Shown here: one piece after another, positions 9,401 to 18,017 of the stretch
Numbering within the stretch: the first letter of the stretch is position 1
How the letters are laid out: every line of letters begins with the position of its first letter
NCBI GenBank assembly: GCA_021847015.1
Contig: JAJZVW010000011.1
Coordinates: forward strand, 48,595-112,594
Origin: Pseudomonadota bacterium
GTDB lineage: Bacteria; Pseudomonadota; Alphaproteobacteria; Rhodospirillales; Magnetospirillaceae
Direction: 5' to 3'
DNA: 64,000 nucleotides
The notes under the pieces: generated by a model
Told to the model about the DNA's origin: nothing
Database searches by the model: none
The model's input: only the letters and a program-made list of their open reading frames with translations
Position numbers and translations under genes: made by a program

Positions 9401-9675
9401 GGACCGTCCCTCGGGCGTTCTCCCGCCCATTCCGACAAGACATCCGGCCAACAAGCCGACTCGCGTATGCGGAAAGCCACGCGAGACCGGCCATGCCGAC
9501 TCCATCGACAACATTACGTGGCCACCGCTGACGCCCCCCTCTACACGAGCTGGAAAGCATTAACGGCGAAGATTGGCCGTTTCCCTGATTACAGGAAAGT
9601 CATAAAGAGTTCTTTAACTCGGCCCGATGCCTTAATGCCCATATACCGGGCAACATCAAAAGCGCGAGCGCGACG
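9401..9675. promoter_or_regulatory. Divergent promoter region between two polysaccharide operons
   Basis: A 275-base gap separates the starts of the leftward radical SAM operon and the rightward SDR operon. The part near 9555-9660 is AT-richer than the surroundings (GATTACAGGAAAGTCATAAA, TTCTTTAACTC) and is the only place both operons can start. I cannot assign -35/-10 boxes with confidence. Confidence 0.5.
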
Positions 9676-10665
9676 ATGGCGAAGAGACTGTGGAACGTCA
9701 TGATCACGGGCGGCGCCGGCTATGTCGGAAGCAACCTCGTCCCAAAATTGCTGGCCGAGGGCCACGGCGTGACCGTACTCGACCTTTACCTCTACGGTGA
9801 GGTTCTCGCTCCCCATCCCAAGCTGCGCGAGATCAAGGGCGACATCCGCGACCCCGCCGCCGTCGAGGACGCCCTCTCCGGCTGCGACTGCGTCATCCAC
9901 CTCGCCTGCATTTCCAACGACCCATCTTTCGAACTCGATCCCGCGCTGGGGAAGTCGATCAATCTCGACGCGTTCCAGCCGCTGGTGCGCGCGGCGAAGA
10001 AAGCCGGCGTCCAGCGTTTCTTCTATGCGTCGTCGTCATCGGTCTACGGCATCAAGGACGAGCCCGAGGTGACCGAGGACCTGTCGCTGGAACCGCTCAC
10101 CGATTATTCGCGGTTCAAGGTGACATGCGAGGAGATCCTGGAGGCGGAACGGGCGCCCGGCTTCGTCGGCTGCACCATCCGCCCCTCCACCGTGTGCGGC
10201 TACGCCCCGCGGCAGCGCCTGGACGTGGTCGTCAACATCCTGACCACCCACGCTTATCACACCGGCAAGATTAAGGTGCTGGGCGGCAGCCAGAAGCGCC
10301 CCAACATCCACATCGACGACATGACCGACCTCTACTGCTTCCTGTTGCAGCAGGATGGCAGCCGCATCGACGGCAAGATCTACAACGCCGGCTACGAGAA
10401 CCACACCGTCAGCCAGTTGGCCGAGATCGTCAGCGACGCCATGGGCGGAAACCTGACCGTCGAGGTCCTGCCCACCAACGACCTGCGTTCCTATCACGTC
10501 TCATCGGAAAAGCTGCACCGTGATTTGGGCTTCCAGGCCAAGCACACCATCGAGGAGGCCGTACGCGGCCTGGTGGACGCCTTCCGGGCCGGCCGGCTCG
10601 ACGACCCCATGAACAATCCGCTCTACTACAACATCAGGCGCATGCAGCAGTTGCAGATGCGCTGA
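9676..10665 (+). CDS. NAD-dependent epimerase/dehydratase (extended SDR)
   Basis: 329 residues. The NAD(P) motif is ITGGAGYVGSNL, the catalytic Ser sits in YASSSSVYG, and IRPSTVCGYAPRQRLDVVV is a sugar-nucleotide-binding segment. The usual catalytic YxxxK appears as YSRFK, with the Lys retained. It is most like UDP-glucose 4-epimerase/dTDP-glucose dehydratase relatives and probably acts on a nucleotide sugar. It is the first gene of the rightward operon, 19 bases before the HAD gene. Reaction unknown. Confidence 0.82.
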   Translation: MAKRLWNVMITGGAGYVGSNLVPKLLAEGHGVTVLDLYLYGEVLAPHPKLREIKGDIRDPAAVEDALSGCDCVIHLACISNDPSFELDPALGKSINLDAFQPLVRAAKKAGVQRFFYASSSSVYGIKDEPEVTEDLSLEPLTDYSRFKVTCEEILEAERAPGFVGCTIRPSTVCGYAPRQRLDVVVNILTTHAYHTGKIKVLGGSQKRPNIHIDDMTDLYCFLLQQDGSRIDGKIYNAGYENHTVSQLAEIVSDAMGGNLTVEVLPTNDLRSYHVSSEKLHRDLGFQAKHTIEEAVRGLVDAFRAGRLDDPMNNPLYYNIRRMQQLQMR

Positions 10666-10684
10666 CGGGTGCGGAGACCGGGCG

Positions 10685-11299
10685 GTGCGCATCGGCATCG
10701 ATCTCGATAACACGCTGATCGGCTACGACCGCCTTTTCCTCCGCATCGCACGCGATTGGAATCTCGTGCCGGCCGATTTCTCCGGCGGGAAGACCGGGGT
10801 GCGGGACGCGGTGCGCGAGACCAGCGGCGAGTCCGCCTGGATGCGGCTCCAAGCCGAGGCCTACGGCGTTCGCATGGCCGAGGCGGAACTGATCGAAGGA
10901 GCAGACGCATTCCTGCGCGGCAGCCGCAAGGCCGGGGCGACCGTCTTCGTCGTCAGCCACAAGACGAAGCACGCCGCCGCCGATCCCGGCGGCATCGACC
11001 TGCACCGCGCGGCACTGGCATGGATGGAGGCGGCCGGCTTCTTCTCCGCCAACGGCTTCGCGTTGGATCGCGCCAACATCTTTTTCGAGCCCAGCCGCGA
11101 GGCCAAATGCCGGCGAATCGCCGTGCTGGATTGCCGGGTCTTCATCGACGACCTGGAGGAGGTTTTCCGCGAGCCGGCATTTCCACCCGGCGTCGAACGC
11201 TTGCTGCTCCATCGCGGGGAGGGGGCCCCGCCGCAAGGACCGTTCACCGTTTACCGGCACTGGCGGGAGGTCGGCGATGCCGTCTTCGCTGCCCCCTGA
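10685..11299 (+). CDS. HAD-superfamily phosphatase-like protein
   Basis: 204 residues from a GTG start. The N-terminal DLDNT (DxDxT) has both the nucleophile and the general-acid Asp of HAD phosphatases, VFVVSHKTKH carries the motif II Ser, and IDDLEEVF near residue 160 supplies the motif IV acidic pair. Its 3' end overlaps the kinase-like gene by 23 bases, suggesting translational coupling. In a sugar-biosynthesis operon it would most simply dephosphorylate a sugar phosphate, as GmhB does, but it is not recognisably GmhB. Confidence 0.72.
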   Translation: MRIGIDLDNTLIGYDRLFLRIARDWNLVPADFSGGKTGVRDAVRETSGESAWMRLQAEAYGVRMAEAELIEGADAFLRGSRKAGATVFVVSHKTKHAAADPGGIDLHRAALAWMEAAGFFSANGFALDRANIFFEPSREAKCRRIAVLDCRVFIDDLEEVFREPAFPPGVERLLLHRGEGAPPQGPFTVYRHWREVGDAVFAAP

Positions 11300-12299
11300 G
11301 CACGCCGCCGCAGAGGCGTCCGCCGTGCGATTGGCTCCGTCCCGGCCGGTCGCGGTGCATCCCCGGCCGGGCGGCGGCAACAACCGCCTCTACCGCGTCG
11401 ACACAGCCGGCGGCGAGCGTTTCGCGCTCAAATGGTATCCGCGCCGCGCCGACGACCCCCGCGACCGGCTGGGAACGGAATGGACCGCGCTGGCGTTTCT
11501 CCGCCGGCACGGCCTCGCCGACATCCCCGCCGCAATTGCCGTGGATCGGGAGGCCGGCATCGCCCTCTACGAATGGATCGACGGCGAGCCTGTGACCGGC
11601 CCCGGCGAGGACGATATCGACGCTGCCCTGGCGTTCCTCGACCGCCTGCACGGATTGCGCCGGGAAGAGGGCGCCGCCGCCCTGCCCCTGGCCAGCGAGG
11701 CATGCCTTTCGGCGGCCGACGTGCTGGAACAGATCGCCCGGCGCCGCGACCGTCTGCTCTTGGCGGCTGCAAACGACCAAGACCTTCGACACTTTATGGT
11801 TGATGAATTCGCCCCCGCCCTGGCCGACGCCGAGGATTGCGCACGCCGTGGCGGCGACATCTCGGCCCCGCTGCCGCCGGAGGAACGCACCCTCAGCCCA
11901 TCGGATTTCGGCTTCCACAACGCTCTACGCCGCCCCGACGGGCGCGTCGCCTTCATCGATTTCGAATATTTCGGTTGGGACGACCCCGGCAAGCTGGCGA
12001 GCGACTTTCTCCAACACCCGGCGATGTCCCTGTCTCCCGCCTTGAGCCGGCGCTTCCGAGCCGGAACGTCGCGGCTCTACGGCGACGGATTCGGCAACCG
12101 CCTGAACGCGCTGTTCCCGCTGATCGGCCTGCGCTGGTGCATGATCCTGCTGAACGAATTTCTTCCCGACCGCTGGCGGGGCCGGGTTTTCGCCGGCATG
12201 CGGGACGCCGACCGCGCCGCGGTCAAACGGGCGCAACTCGCCAAATCCCGCGCCCGCCTCGATGCGGTGCGCATTGCCCTGACGGAACGATCGACATGA
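11277..12299 (+). CDS. APH/ChoK-type phosphotransferase (small-molecule kinase)
   Basis: 340 residues. The N-lobe shows GGGNNRLYRV (nucleotide loop) and FALKWYP (ATP-binding Lys). The catalytic loop is SPSDFGFHN, which keeps Asp and Asn of the HxDxxxxN Brenner motif although His is replaced, and the metal-binding element is AFIDFEYFGWDDP. The fold phosphorylates hydroxyls of sugars, choline or aminoglycosides. Sandwiched between a HAD protein and transketolase, it probably phosphorylates a sugar intermediate. Its stop overlaps the transketolase start (ATGA). Confidence 0.78.
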   Translation: MPSSLPPEHAAAEASAVRLAPSRPVAVHPRPGGGNNRLYRVDTAGGERFALKWYPRRADDPRDRLGTEWTALAFLRRHGLADIPAAIAVDREAGIALYEWIDGEPVTGPGEDDIDAALAFLDRLHGLRREEGAAALPLASEACLSAADVLEQIARRRDRLLLAAANDQDLRHFMVDEFAPALADAEDCARRGGDISAPLPPEERTLSPSDFGFHNALRRPDGRVAFIDFEYFGWDDPGKLASDFLQHPAMSLSPALSRRFRAGTSRLYGDGFGNRLNALFPLIGLRWCMILLNEFLPDRWRGRVFAGMRDADRAAVKRAQLAKSRARLDAVRIALTERST

Positions 12300-13153
12300 G
12301 CCATACCGTCCCCTCCCCATCGACGCACGCGTCGTCGCCCCTGGACGAGCGTTCCCTCCACTTGCGCCGCCTGGTGGTACAGGCGCTGGAAGGCGGCGGG
12401 CGCGGCCATATCGGGCCGTCGCTGTCGCCCATGGAAATCCTCAGAGTGCTGTACGACGACGTGCTGCGGTTCCGCCCTCACGAGCCGAACTGGCCCGAGC
12501 GCGATCGCTTCATCCTATCCAAGGGGCACGGCTGCCTGGCCCAGTACGCGCTTCTGGCCGACAAGGGCTTCTTCCCCGCCGAGGAATTGGCCCGCTTCTG
12601 CAAGCGCGACAGTTTCCTGGGAGGGCATCCCGATGCCGGAAAAATTCCTGGGGTCGAGGCATCCACCGGCGCCCTCGGCCACGGATTGTCCATCGGGGTG
12701 GGGCTGGCGCTGGGCGCGCGCTTGCGACGCTCGGACAGCCGCGTGTTCGTGGTCATGGGTGACGGTGAAAGCAACGAAGGCTCGGTTTGGGAAGCTGCCC
12801 TGTGCGCCGGCAAGCATCGCCTGTCCAACCTGACGGCGATCGTCGATTATAACAAACTCCAGTCCTACGGCCGAACGTCGGAGGTGCAGGACATGGAGCC
12901 GTTCGGAGAGAAATGGAGGGCGTTCAACTTCGCCGTCGCCGAAGTGGACGGCCACGATGTCGGTGCGTTGCGGCACCTGTTCGGGGCGCTGCCGCTGGAC
13001 GACGGCAAGCCGACCGCCATCATCTGCCATACCGTCAAAGGCAAGGGCTTGCCCTTCGCCGAGGATCGAGCCGACTGGCACCACAAGTCCCGTCTGTCCG
13101 CTGCGGACATCGCCGCCATGTATGACGCGCTGGGAGGCCGTGGAAATGCGTAA
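12296..13153 (+). CDS. Transketolase N-terminal (thiamine-diphosphate-binding) subunit
   Basis: 285 residues from the ATG at 12296, which overlaps the preceding stop. It covers only the pyrophosphate-binding domain: GHIGPSLSPMEIL near the start, RFILSKGHG, the GALGHGLSIGVG loop and MGDGESNEGSVWEAA with YNKLQSYG, which is the GDG-(x)n-N metal/ThDP motif. Full-length transketolase is about 660 residues; here the Pyr and C-terminal domains are a separate gene overlapping by eight bases. Split transketolases transfer two-carbon ketol units. In this operon it probably builds or extends an unusual sugar and does not serve central metabolism. Confidence 0.9.
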   Translation: MSHTVPSPSTHASSPLDERSLHLRRLVVQALEGGGRGHIGPSLSPMEILRVLYDDVLRFRPHEPNWPERDRFILSKGHGCLAQYALLADKGFFPAEELARFCKRDSFLGGHPDAGKIPGVEASTGALGHGLSIGVGLALGARLRRSDSRVFVVMGDGESNEGSVWEAALCAGKHRLSNLTAIVDYNKLQSYGRTSEVQDMEPFGEKWRAFNFAVAEVDGHDVGALRHLFGALPLDDGKPTAIICHTVKGKGLPFAEDRADWHHKSRLSAADIAAMYDALGGRGNA

Positions 13154-14075
13154 GGTCGCACTGGACATGGTCGCCGAACTGGCGAAGCGCGATGAGCGCG
13201 TCGTCTTCCTCGGCTCGGATCTGGGCGCCGGCACGCTGGACGGCATGCGGCGCGACCATCCCGACCGATTCTTCATGGAGGGAATCGGCGAGGCCAACCT
13301 GGTGGGTATGGCGGCCGGCTTGGCGATGGATGGCTTCATCCCATACCTCCACACCATCGCTCCCTTCTTCACGCGGCGCGCCTTCGAGCAAATCGCCGTG
13401 GACCTGTGTCTCCACAACCTTCCGGTACGGCTGATCGCCAGCGGGGGCGGCGTGGTCTATGCCCCCCTGGGCCCCACCCATCTGGCCATCGAGGACATGG
13501 CGGCGATGCGCGCCCTGCCCAACATGACCGTCGCCGCCGTCTGCGATGCCGAAGAGATGCGGCACCTGATGGAGGCCAGCCTGAATTGGCCCGGTCCCCT
13601 TTACATCCGCCTCGGCAAGGGCGGCGATCCCATCGTCTCGGACCCCGCGCGGGGCTTCGCCATCGGCCGGGCGGTGACCGTCCGCGAACCCGCCGAGGTG
13701 CAGTTGATGACGACCGGGGTTATGCTGAGCCGAGTCATAGAGGCCGCCGACCGTTTAGCGGCGGAGGGCATCCGCTGCGGCATCTTGCACGTCCACACGG
13801 TCAAGCCGCTGGACACCGCCGCGGTGGTCGAGGCGGCACGAGCGGCCCGCGTGGTGGTGACCGTCGAAGAACACATCCGCGACGGCGGATTGGGCAGCGC
13901 CGTGCTGGAATCCCTTGCCGATGAATCCCCGGGACCGCTTCCGCGCGTGGTGCGGCTGGGGCTGCCCGACGCCTTTCCCGCCGAATACGGGTCGCAGGAT
14001 TCCATGCTCGACACGTTCGGCCTACAACCGGCCGGGATCACCGATGCCGTGCGGCGCGCACGCCGGCGGAATTGA
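13146..14075 (+). CDS. Transketolase C-terminal (Pyr plus TK-C domain) subunit
   Basis: 309 residues from the ATG at 13146, overlapping the N-terminal subunit by eight bases. FFMEGIGEANLVGMAAGLA contains the conserved catalytic Glu that activates thiamine, and PFFTRRAFEQI and GPTHLAIEDMAAMR are typical of the Pyr domain. The TK-C domain starts near residue 190 (VQLMTTGVMLSRVIEAADRL, HVHTVKPLD). It should form a heterotetramer with the preceding subunit. No other transketolase lies in the window to compare with. Confidence 0.9.
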   Translation: MRKVALDMVAELAKRDERVVFLGSDLGAGTLDGMRRDHPDRFFMEGIGEANLVGMAAGLAMDGFIPYLHTIAPFFTRRAFEQIAVDLCLHNLPVRLIASGGGVVYAPLGPTHLAIEDMAAMRALPNMTVAAVCDAEEMRHLMEASLNWPGPLYIRLGKGGDPIVSDPARGFAIGRAVTVREPAEVQLMTTGVMLSRVIEAADRLAAEGIRCGILHVHTVKPLDTAAVVEAARAARVVVTVEEHIRDGGLGSAVLESLADESPGPLPRVVRLGLPDAFPAEYGSQDSMLDTFGLQPAGITDAVRRARRRN

Positions 14076-14095
14076 GCGCGAGGGAGGGCTGACGC

Positions 14096-15160
14096 TTGGC
14101 CAGACTGTACAGCAACCTCAAGTTCCTGCGTTATGCCGGCCACATCGAGGCACTCCGGCATCGCGAGGTGGTCGCGCCGGTTCATGTCCGCATCAAGCCG
14201 ATGAACCACTGCAACCATTCCTGCTGGTACTGCGCCTATCGCGTCGACAACCTGCAACTCGGCGACGGAATCGACCTCAAGGACCAAATTCCTGCCGCCA
14301 AGATGCACGAGATCGTCGACGACGTCATCGCCATGGGAGTGCAGGCGGTGACCTTCTCGGGCGGCGGCGAGCCCTTGCTGTACAAGCCGCTGCCGCAGAT
14401 GGTCGAACGCCTGGGGCGTGCCGGCGTGCGGGTGGCCTCGCTGACCAACGGTTCCAATCTGCGCGGCGCGGTGGCGGAGGCCTTCGCCCAATGGGGAACC
14501 TGGATCCGGGTCTCGACCGACGCCTGGGACGACGAAAGCTTCGCGCGGTCGCGCGGCATCGCCCTGGGCCAATTCACCCGTCTGCTCGATAACATCCGCG
14601 CCTTCACCGCGCGGGGCAGCAAATGCGTGCTGGGCGTAAGCTTCATCATCGGCCACGACAACGCCGAGCACGTTTACGAGGTCTGCCGCCTGATGAAGGA
14701 TGCCGGCGTCGATCACGTCAAGCTGTCGGGGGCGGTGGTGGCCAACGACCGTGACGCCAACAACGACTATCATCGCCGGGTAGCGGCTACAGTCACCGAG
14801 CAGATTCGCTTGGCCCAGGGCCTGTCCGACGACAAATTCACCATCGTCAACCACTATCACGAGCTTGAAGAGCTTTTCGACAAGACCTACACGACCTGCC
14901 CGTTCCTGCTTTTCCTGACGGTGATCGGCGCCGACTGTTCCGTCTACGCCTGCCAGGACAAGGCCTATACAGCGAGCGGATTGCTCGGCAGCATCCGCGA
15001 CCGCTCCTTCCGCGAATTCTGGTTCTCGGAGGAAAACCGCCGGCGGATTTTCTCGCTCGACCCATCGCGGGCATGCCTGCACCATTGCATCAGCCACGGC
15101 AAGAACCTCGCCATCAACGAGGTGCTCGCCCTCGACCCCGACCACGCCTGCTTCGTTTGA
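14096..15160 (+). CDS. Radical SAM protein
   Basis: 354 residues from a TTG start with AGGGAGG upstream. The cluster motif is CNHSCWYC near residue 39 and the SAM-contacting element is FSGGGEPLLY. C-terminal cysteines (CPFLLF, DCSVYACQD, CLHHC) look like a SPASM-type auxiliary cluster. It sits downstream of the split transketolase and seven bases before a methyltransferase. It is the third radical SAM gene of the locus. Substrate unknown; radical dehydration, epimerisation or C-C chemistry on a sugar are possible. Confidence 0.86.
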   Translation: MARLYSNLKFLRYAGHIEALRHREVVAPVHVRIKPMNHCNHSCWYCAYRVDNLQLGDGIDLKDQIPAAKMHEIVDDVIAMGVQAVTFSGGGEPLLYKPLPQMVERLGRAGVRVASLTNGSNLRGAVAEAFAQWGTWIRVSTDAWDDESFARSRGIALGQFTRLLDNIRAFTARGSKCVLGVSFIIGHDNAEHVYEVCRLMKDAGVDHVKLSGAVVANDRDANNDYHRRVAATVTEQIRLAQGLSDDKFTIVNHYHELEELFDKTYTTCPFLLFLTVIGADCSVYACQDKAYTASGLLGSIRDRSFREFWFSEENRRRIFSLDPSRACLHHCISHGKNLAINEVLALDPDHACFV

Positions 15161-15167
15161 GGTCTCC

Positions 15168-15830
15168 ATGCCAGAAGTCGACTTCCTCGGCCGCTACCAC
15201 ACCGCCACCCGCCGCGACTACGTGGGCCGCGTCGTCGCCCACGATAAGGCGGAATGCGCGGCCACGGCGAGGCAGTGGGGATTCGACTACTGGGACGGCG
15301 ACCGCAAGTTCGGCTACGGCGGCTACACATATGACGGGCGGTGGCGTCCCATCGCGGAGGATATCGCGCGCCGTTACGGGCTCAAGGCCGGCGACCGGGT
15401 CTTGGATGTGGGATGTGGCAAGGCCTTCCTGCTTTACGAACTGACCCAGGTGGTGCCGGGGCTGGGAGTGGCGGGGCTCGACATTTCCGAGTACGCCGTG
15501 ACCAATGCCAAGGAGGAGATGCGCCCGTTCCTGCGGGTCGGCGACGCGACTTCCCTTCCCTACGAGGACGCGGCCTTCGACCTCGTGATTTCGATCAACG
15601 TCTTCCACAATCTCGAAATTTTCGACCTGGAAAGGGCGCTATGCGAAATGGAGCGCGTCGGGCGCAAAAACAAATGGCTTTGCGTTGAATCCTTTCGCGA
15701 CGAAAGGGAAAAGGCCAACCTTCTCTATTGGCAACTCACATGCATGAGCTTCCATTCGCCCAAGGCGTGGACCTGGATTTTTGACAAATTCGGGTATTCG
15801 GGAGATTATGGATTCATTTATTTCGGTTGA
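15168..15830 (+). CDS. Class I SAM-dependent methyltransferase
   Basis: 220 residues with motif I LDVGCGKAFLLYEL, motif II acidic residue in AGLDISEYAV, DATSLPYEDAAFDLVISINVFHN and a post-motif segment typical of the methyltransferase-11 group. The N-terminal YDGRWRPIAEDIA is unusual but found in polysaccharide-cluster methyltransferases. It probably O-, N- or C-methylates a sugar of the glycan. It is the last gene of the rightward operon and its final 17 bases overlap the convergent glycosyltransferase. Confidence 0.82.
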   Translation: MPEVDFLGRYHTATRRDYVGRVVAHDKAECAATARQWGFDYWDGDRKFGYGGYTYDGRWRPIAEDIARRYGLKAGDRVLDVGCGKAFLLYELTQVVPGLGVAGLDISEYAVTNAKEEMRPFLRVGDATSLPYEDAAFDLVISINVFHNLEIFDLERALCEMERVGRKNKWLCVESFRDEREKANLLYWQLTCMSFHSPKAWTWIFDKFGYSGDYGFIYFG

Positions 15831-17922
15831 GCGAAAGGTGCATCACCCACGCCATGGCATCCTGAACACCCTTTTTCAGCAGGGCGTTTTCCTGTTCGAG
15901 CAGGCCCAGACGTTCCTGTAACATTTGGCGCTCGCGAAAGAGCTGGTACGCCGACAATTGTGATGCCAGGGCGACGTCGCGGATAAGCCGTTGCTCCCAA
16001 TCGGGCCTACCCTCGCAATAGGGGCGCAGCACCCGCATGCGGTTGTCATAGAGGTTGGTGGTGCGGCTGGCCCCTTCCGGCGTGACGGCGTAAAGCTGGA
16101 GGTCGCGGGGCAAGACATCCAGGCTGTAGCCCCGCAGACAGAACCGGGCCAGGAATTCCCAGTCCTCGAACGACAAATTGCGGTCCTCGGTGAAGCCGCC
16201 GCTGGCGAAATAGGCATCGCGGCGGATGATCATGTGGGCGTCGCCGAAGACGTTCTCCGTCAGCCCGGCCTCCAGCACCGGCCCCACCGGGCGATACCAG
16301 AGGATCGCCTGGTCCGGCTCGGGATCGGGAAGGGTGTCCGGCGGAAAGCCGGAATAATGGCACGTGACGCAGTCCACGCCCGACGTCTCGATGGCCCGGA
16401 CCAAGCTGCCGATCATGTCGGGGGTGGGAACGTTGTCGGCGTCGAAGAAGATCAGGTATTCGCCTGTGGCCTGGCGTGCCGCGTAGTTGCGGGTATGGCC
16501 GATGCCGCCATTTTCCTTGGACAGGAAGCGGCGGGTTGGCGAATCGTCCCGTTCCTTGAAGGCCTCGAAGATTTGAGTCGAGGTTTCGGAACTCCCGTCG
16601 TTCACGAGGATCAGCTCGAAATTTTCGTAATCCTGCCTGTCGAAGGCCGCCAGCAGACGGGGCAGGAAGCGTCCGTAATTGTAGAATGGAACACAGACGC
16701 TGACCTTGGGCGCCCGCGGCGACGGAGTCACTGTCTTCGGCGCCACGCTTGCCAGGGCGCCCAAAGCCCGCACGGCCTTGGCCCGGTCATAGGGATGCGC
16801 GGGAGGAACGGAGAAAACCTGCGCCAGGCAGGCCAGTTTGCGCGCCAGCGCGCGCCAATCCGGCGCCACCAGCCACGCGGGATCGACATATTCGGGAATC
16901 CCGCCCACGGCCGAGGCGAGGAAGGGGAACCCGCTCTCCAGGCATTCGAGAACGGCCATGGGAGCGTTGTCCTGGAGCGAGGGCATCACCGGCACGCCGC
17001 GCTCCCGGCGAATCAGCGCCAGGGCCTGCTCTGTCGCGCATTGTTCGTGCCGAACCACCTCCAGGCCGGGAAAGTCCTTCGCGAGGGCGTCGATCACCGC
17101 ATCCGGCGCCGGCCTGCCGTCATCCACGGCACCCGCCTTGCCGATAAAGCTGATTTTCCGGAAGGCGTCCCCATTCTCCGACAACACCGCCCGCACGGCG
17201 CGATCGAACAATTCCAGCCCCTTGCGGGCTTCCAGCTTGCCGAAGAAAACCAGGTGACGGAAATCCCACTCGTCCGAGACCGGATCGGCGCGGTCGGGCA
17301 AGGCATCGTCGGCGATCAGGCGCGGCAGGACCAGCCCCTCGCTTGCCCGGGGGCATCCGTTGGCGGCATGCCAGTTCAGCATGTATTGGCTCGGCGACAG
17401 AAGGTAATCGGCGTGGGCGCATGAATAGCGTTCGTACCAGTTCGCCTTGGGAATCCGGGAATCCCCCGGGGCGAACACCTTGTTGCCATGAAGCAGCCAC
17501 TCGGTCGGGGAATGGGTTGTCACGGTGAACGTGACGTCGCCGTGGGCGTCGCCCAGGCGCTTGCGCTGGATGGGAACGAACCCGTTCCCATGCCGATCCT
17601 GGAAGTGGACGATGTCGAAGCGATGATCGAGGAGGAACCGGTCAACGGCCAAGCTCGTCAGCAGCATGGCATCGCCCGTACCGCCGACCTGCGGGCAATC
17701 ATCCAGGAAGAACAGCATTATCCCGGCCCGGCCGTAATGCTCCACCCATTCGCCGGCCGTGCCCGCCTGGACATCCGCGCGATATCGGGTCAGCAGGAGC
17801 GAAACGTCGCATCCATATTCCGAAGCCAAGATCCTCGCGGCATGGCGAACACACGTGCCGATGCCTTCACCCACCGTTGGCCCGGCAAGGCTGGGGGAAA
17901 CAAAACAGAACGACCTGGGCAT
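15814..17922 (-). CDS. Bifunctional GT4-GT2 glycosyltransferase fusion
   Basis: 702 residues. Residues about 1-370 form a GT-B (GT4) domain: GIGTCVRHAARIL, HLVFFGKLEARKGLELFDRAV and ECLESGFPFLASAVGGIPEYV. Residues about 400-640 form a GT-A (GT2) domain: VSVCVPFYNYGRFLPRLL, ELILVNDGSSETS, and the DxD-like FFDADNVPTP. The last 50 residues are a short coiled coil (LGLLEQENALLKKG). Two such domains in one chain usually add two consecutive sugars. The gene is convergent with the methyltransferase gene, overlapping by 17 bases. Confidence 0.88.
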   Translation of the reverse strand: MPRSFCFVSPSLAGPTVGEGIGTCVRHAARILASEYGCDVSLLLTRYRADVQAGTAGEWVEHYGRAGIMLFFLDDCPQVGGTGDAMLLTSLAVDRFLLDHRFDIVHFQDRHGNGFVPIQRKRLGDAHGDVTFTVTTHSPTEWLLHGNKVFAPGDSRIPKANWYERYSCAHADYLLSPSQYMLNWHAANGCPRASEGLVLPRLIADDALPDRADPVSDEWDFRHLVFFGKLEARKGLELFDRAVRAVLSENGDAFRKISFIGKAGAVDDGRPAPDAVIDALAKDFPGLEVVRHEQCATEQALALIRRERGVPVMPSLQDNAPMAVLECLESGFPFLASAVGGIPEYVDPAWLVAPDWRALARKLACLAQVFSVPPAHPYDRAKAVRALGALASVAPKTVTPSPRAPKVSVCVPFYNYGRFLPRLLAAFDRQDYENFELILVNDGSSETSTQIFEAFKERDDSPTRRFLSKENGGIGHTRNYAARQATGEYLIFFDADNVPTPDMIGSLVRAIETSGVDCVTCHYSGFPPDTLPDPEPDQAILWYRPVGPVLEAGLTENVFGDAHMIIRRDAYFASGGFTEDRNLSFEDWEFLARFCLRGYSLDVLPRDLQLYAVTPEGASRTTNLYDNRMRVLRPYCEGRPDWEQRLIRDVALASQLSAYQLFRERQMLQERLGLLEQENALLKKGVQDAMAWVMHLSLNRNK

Positions 17923-18017
17923 GAAGCCCCCTTCGCGCGGATTCCGGCGTTCCAGCGATTACGGGGGACTGACCTTTCGAAATGCTTAAGGCCGATCGGT
18001 GCAGCACGGTATCCGCA

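Noticed and set aside
13601..15169. 522-residue minus-strand frame over transketolase and radical SAM genes
   Set aside because: Antisense to strong gene families; no domain; attributable to base composition.
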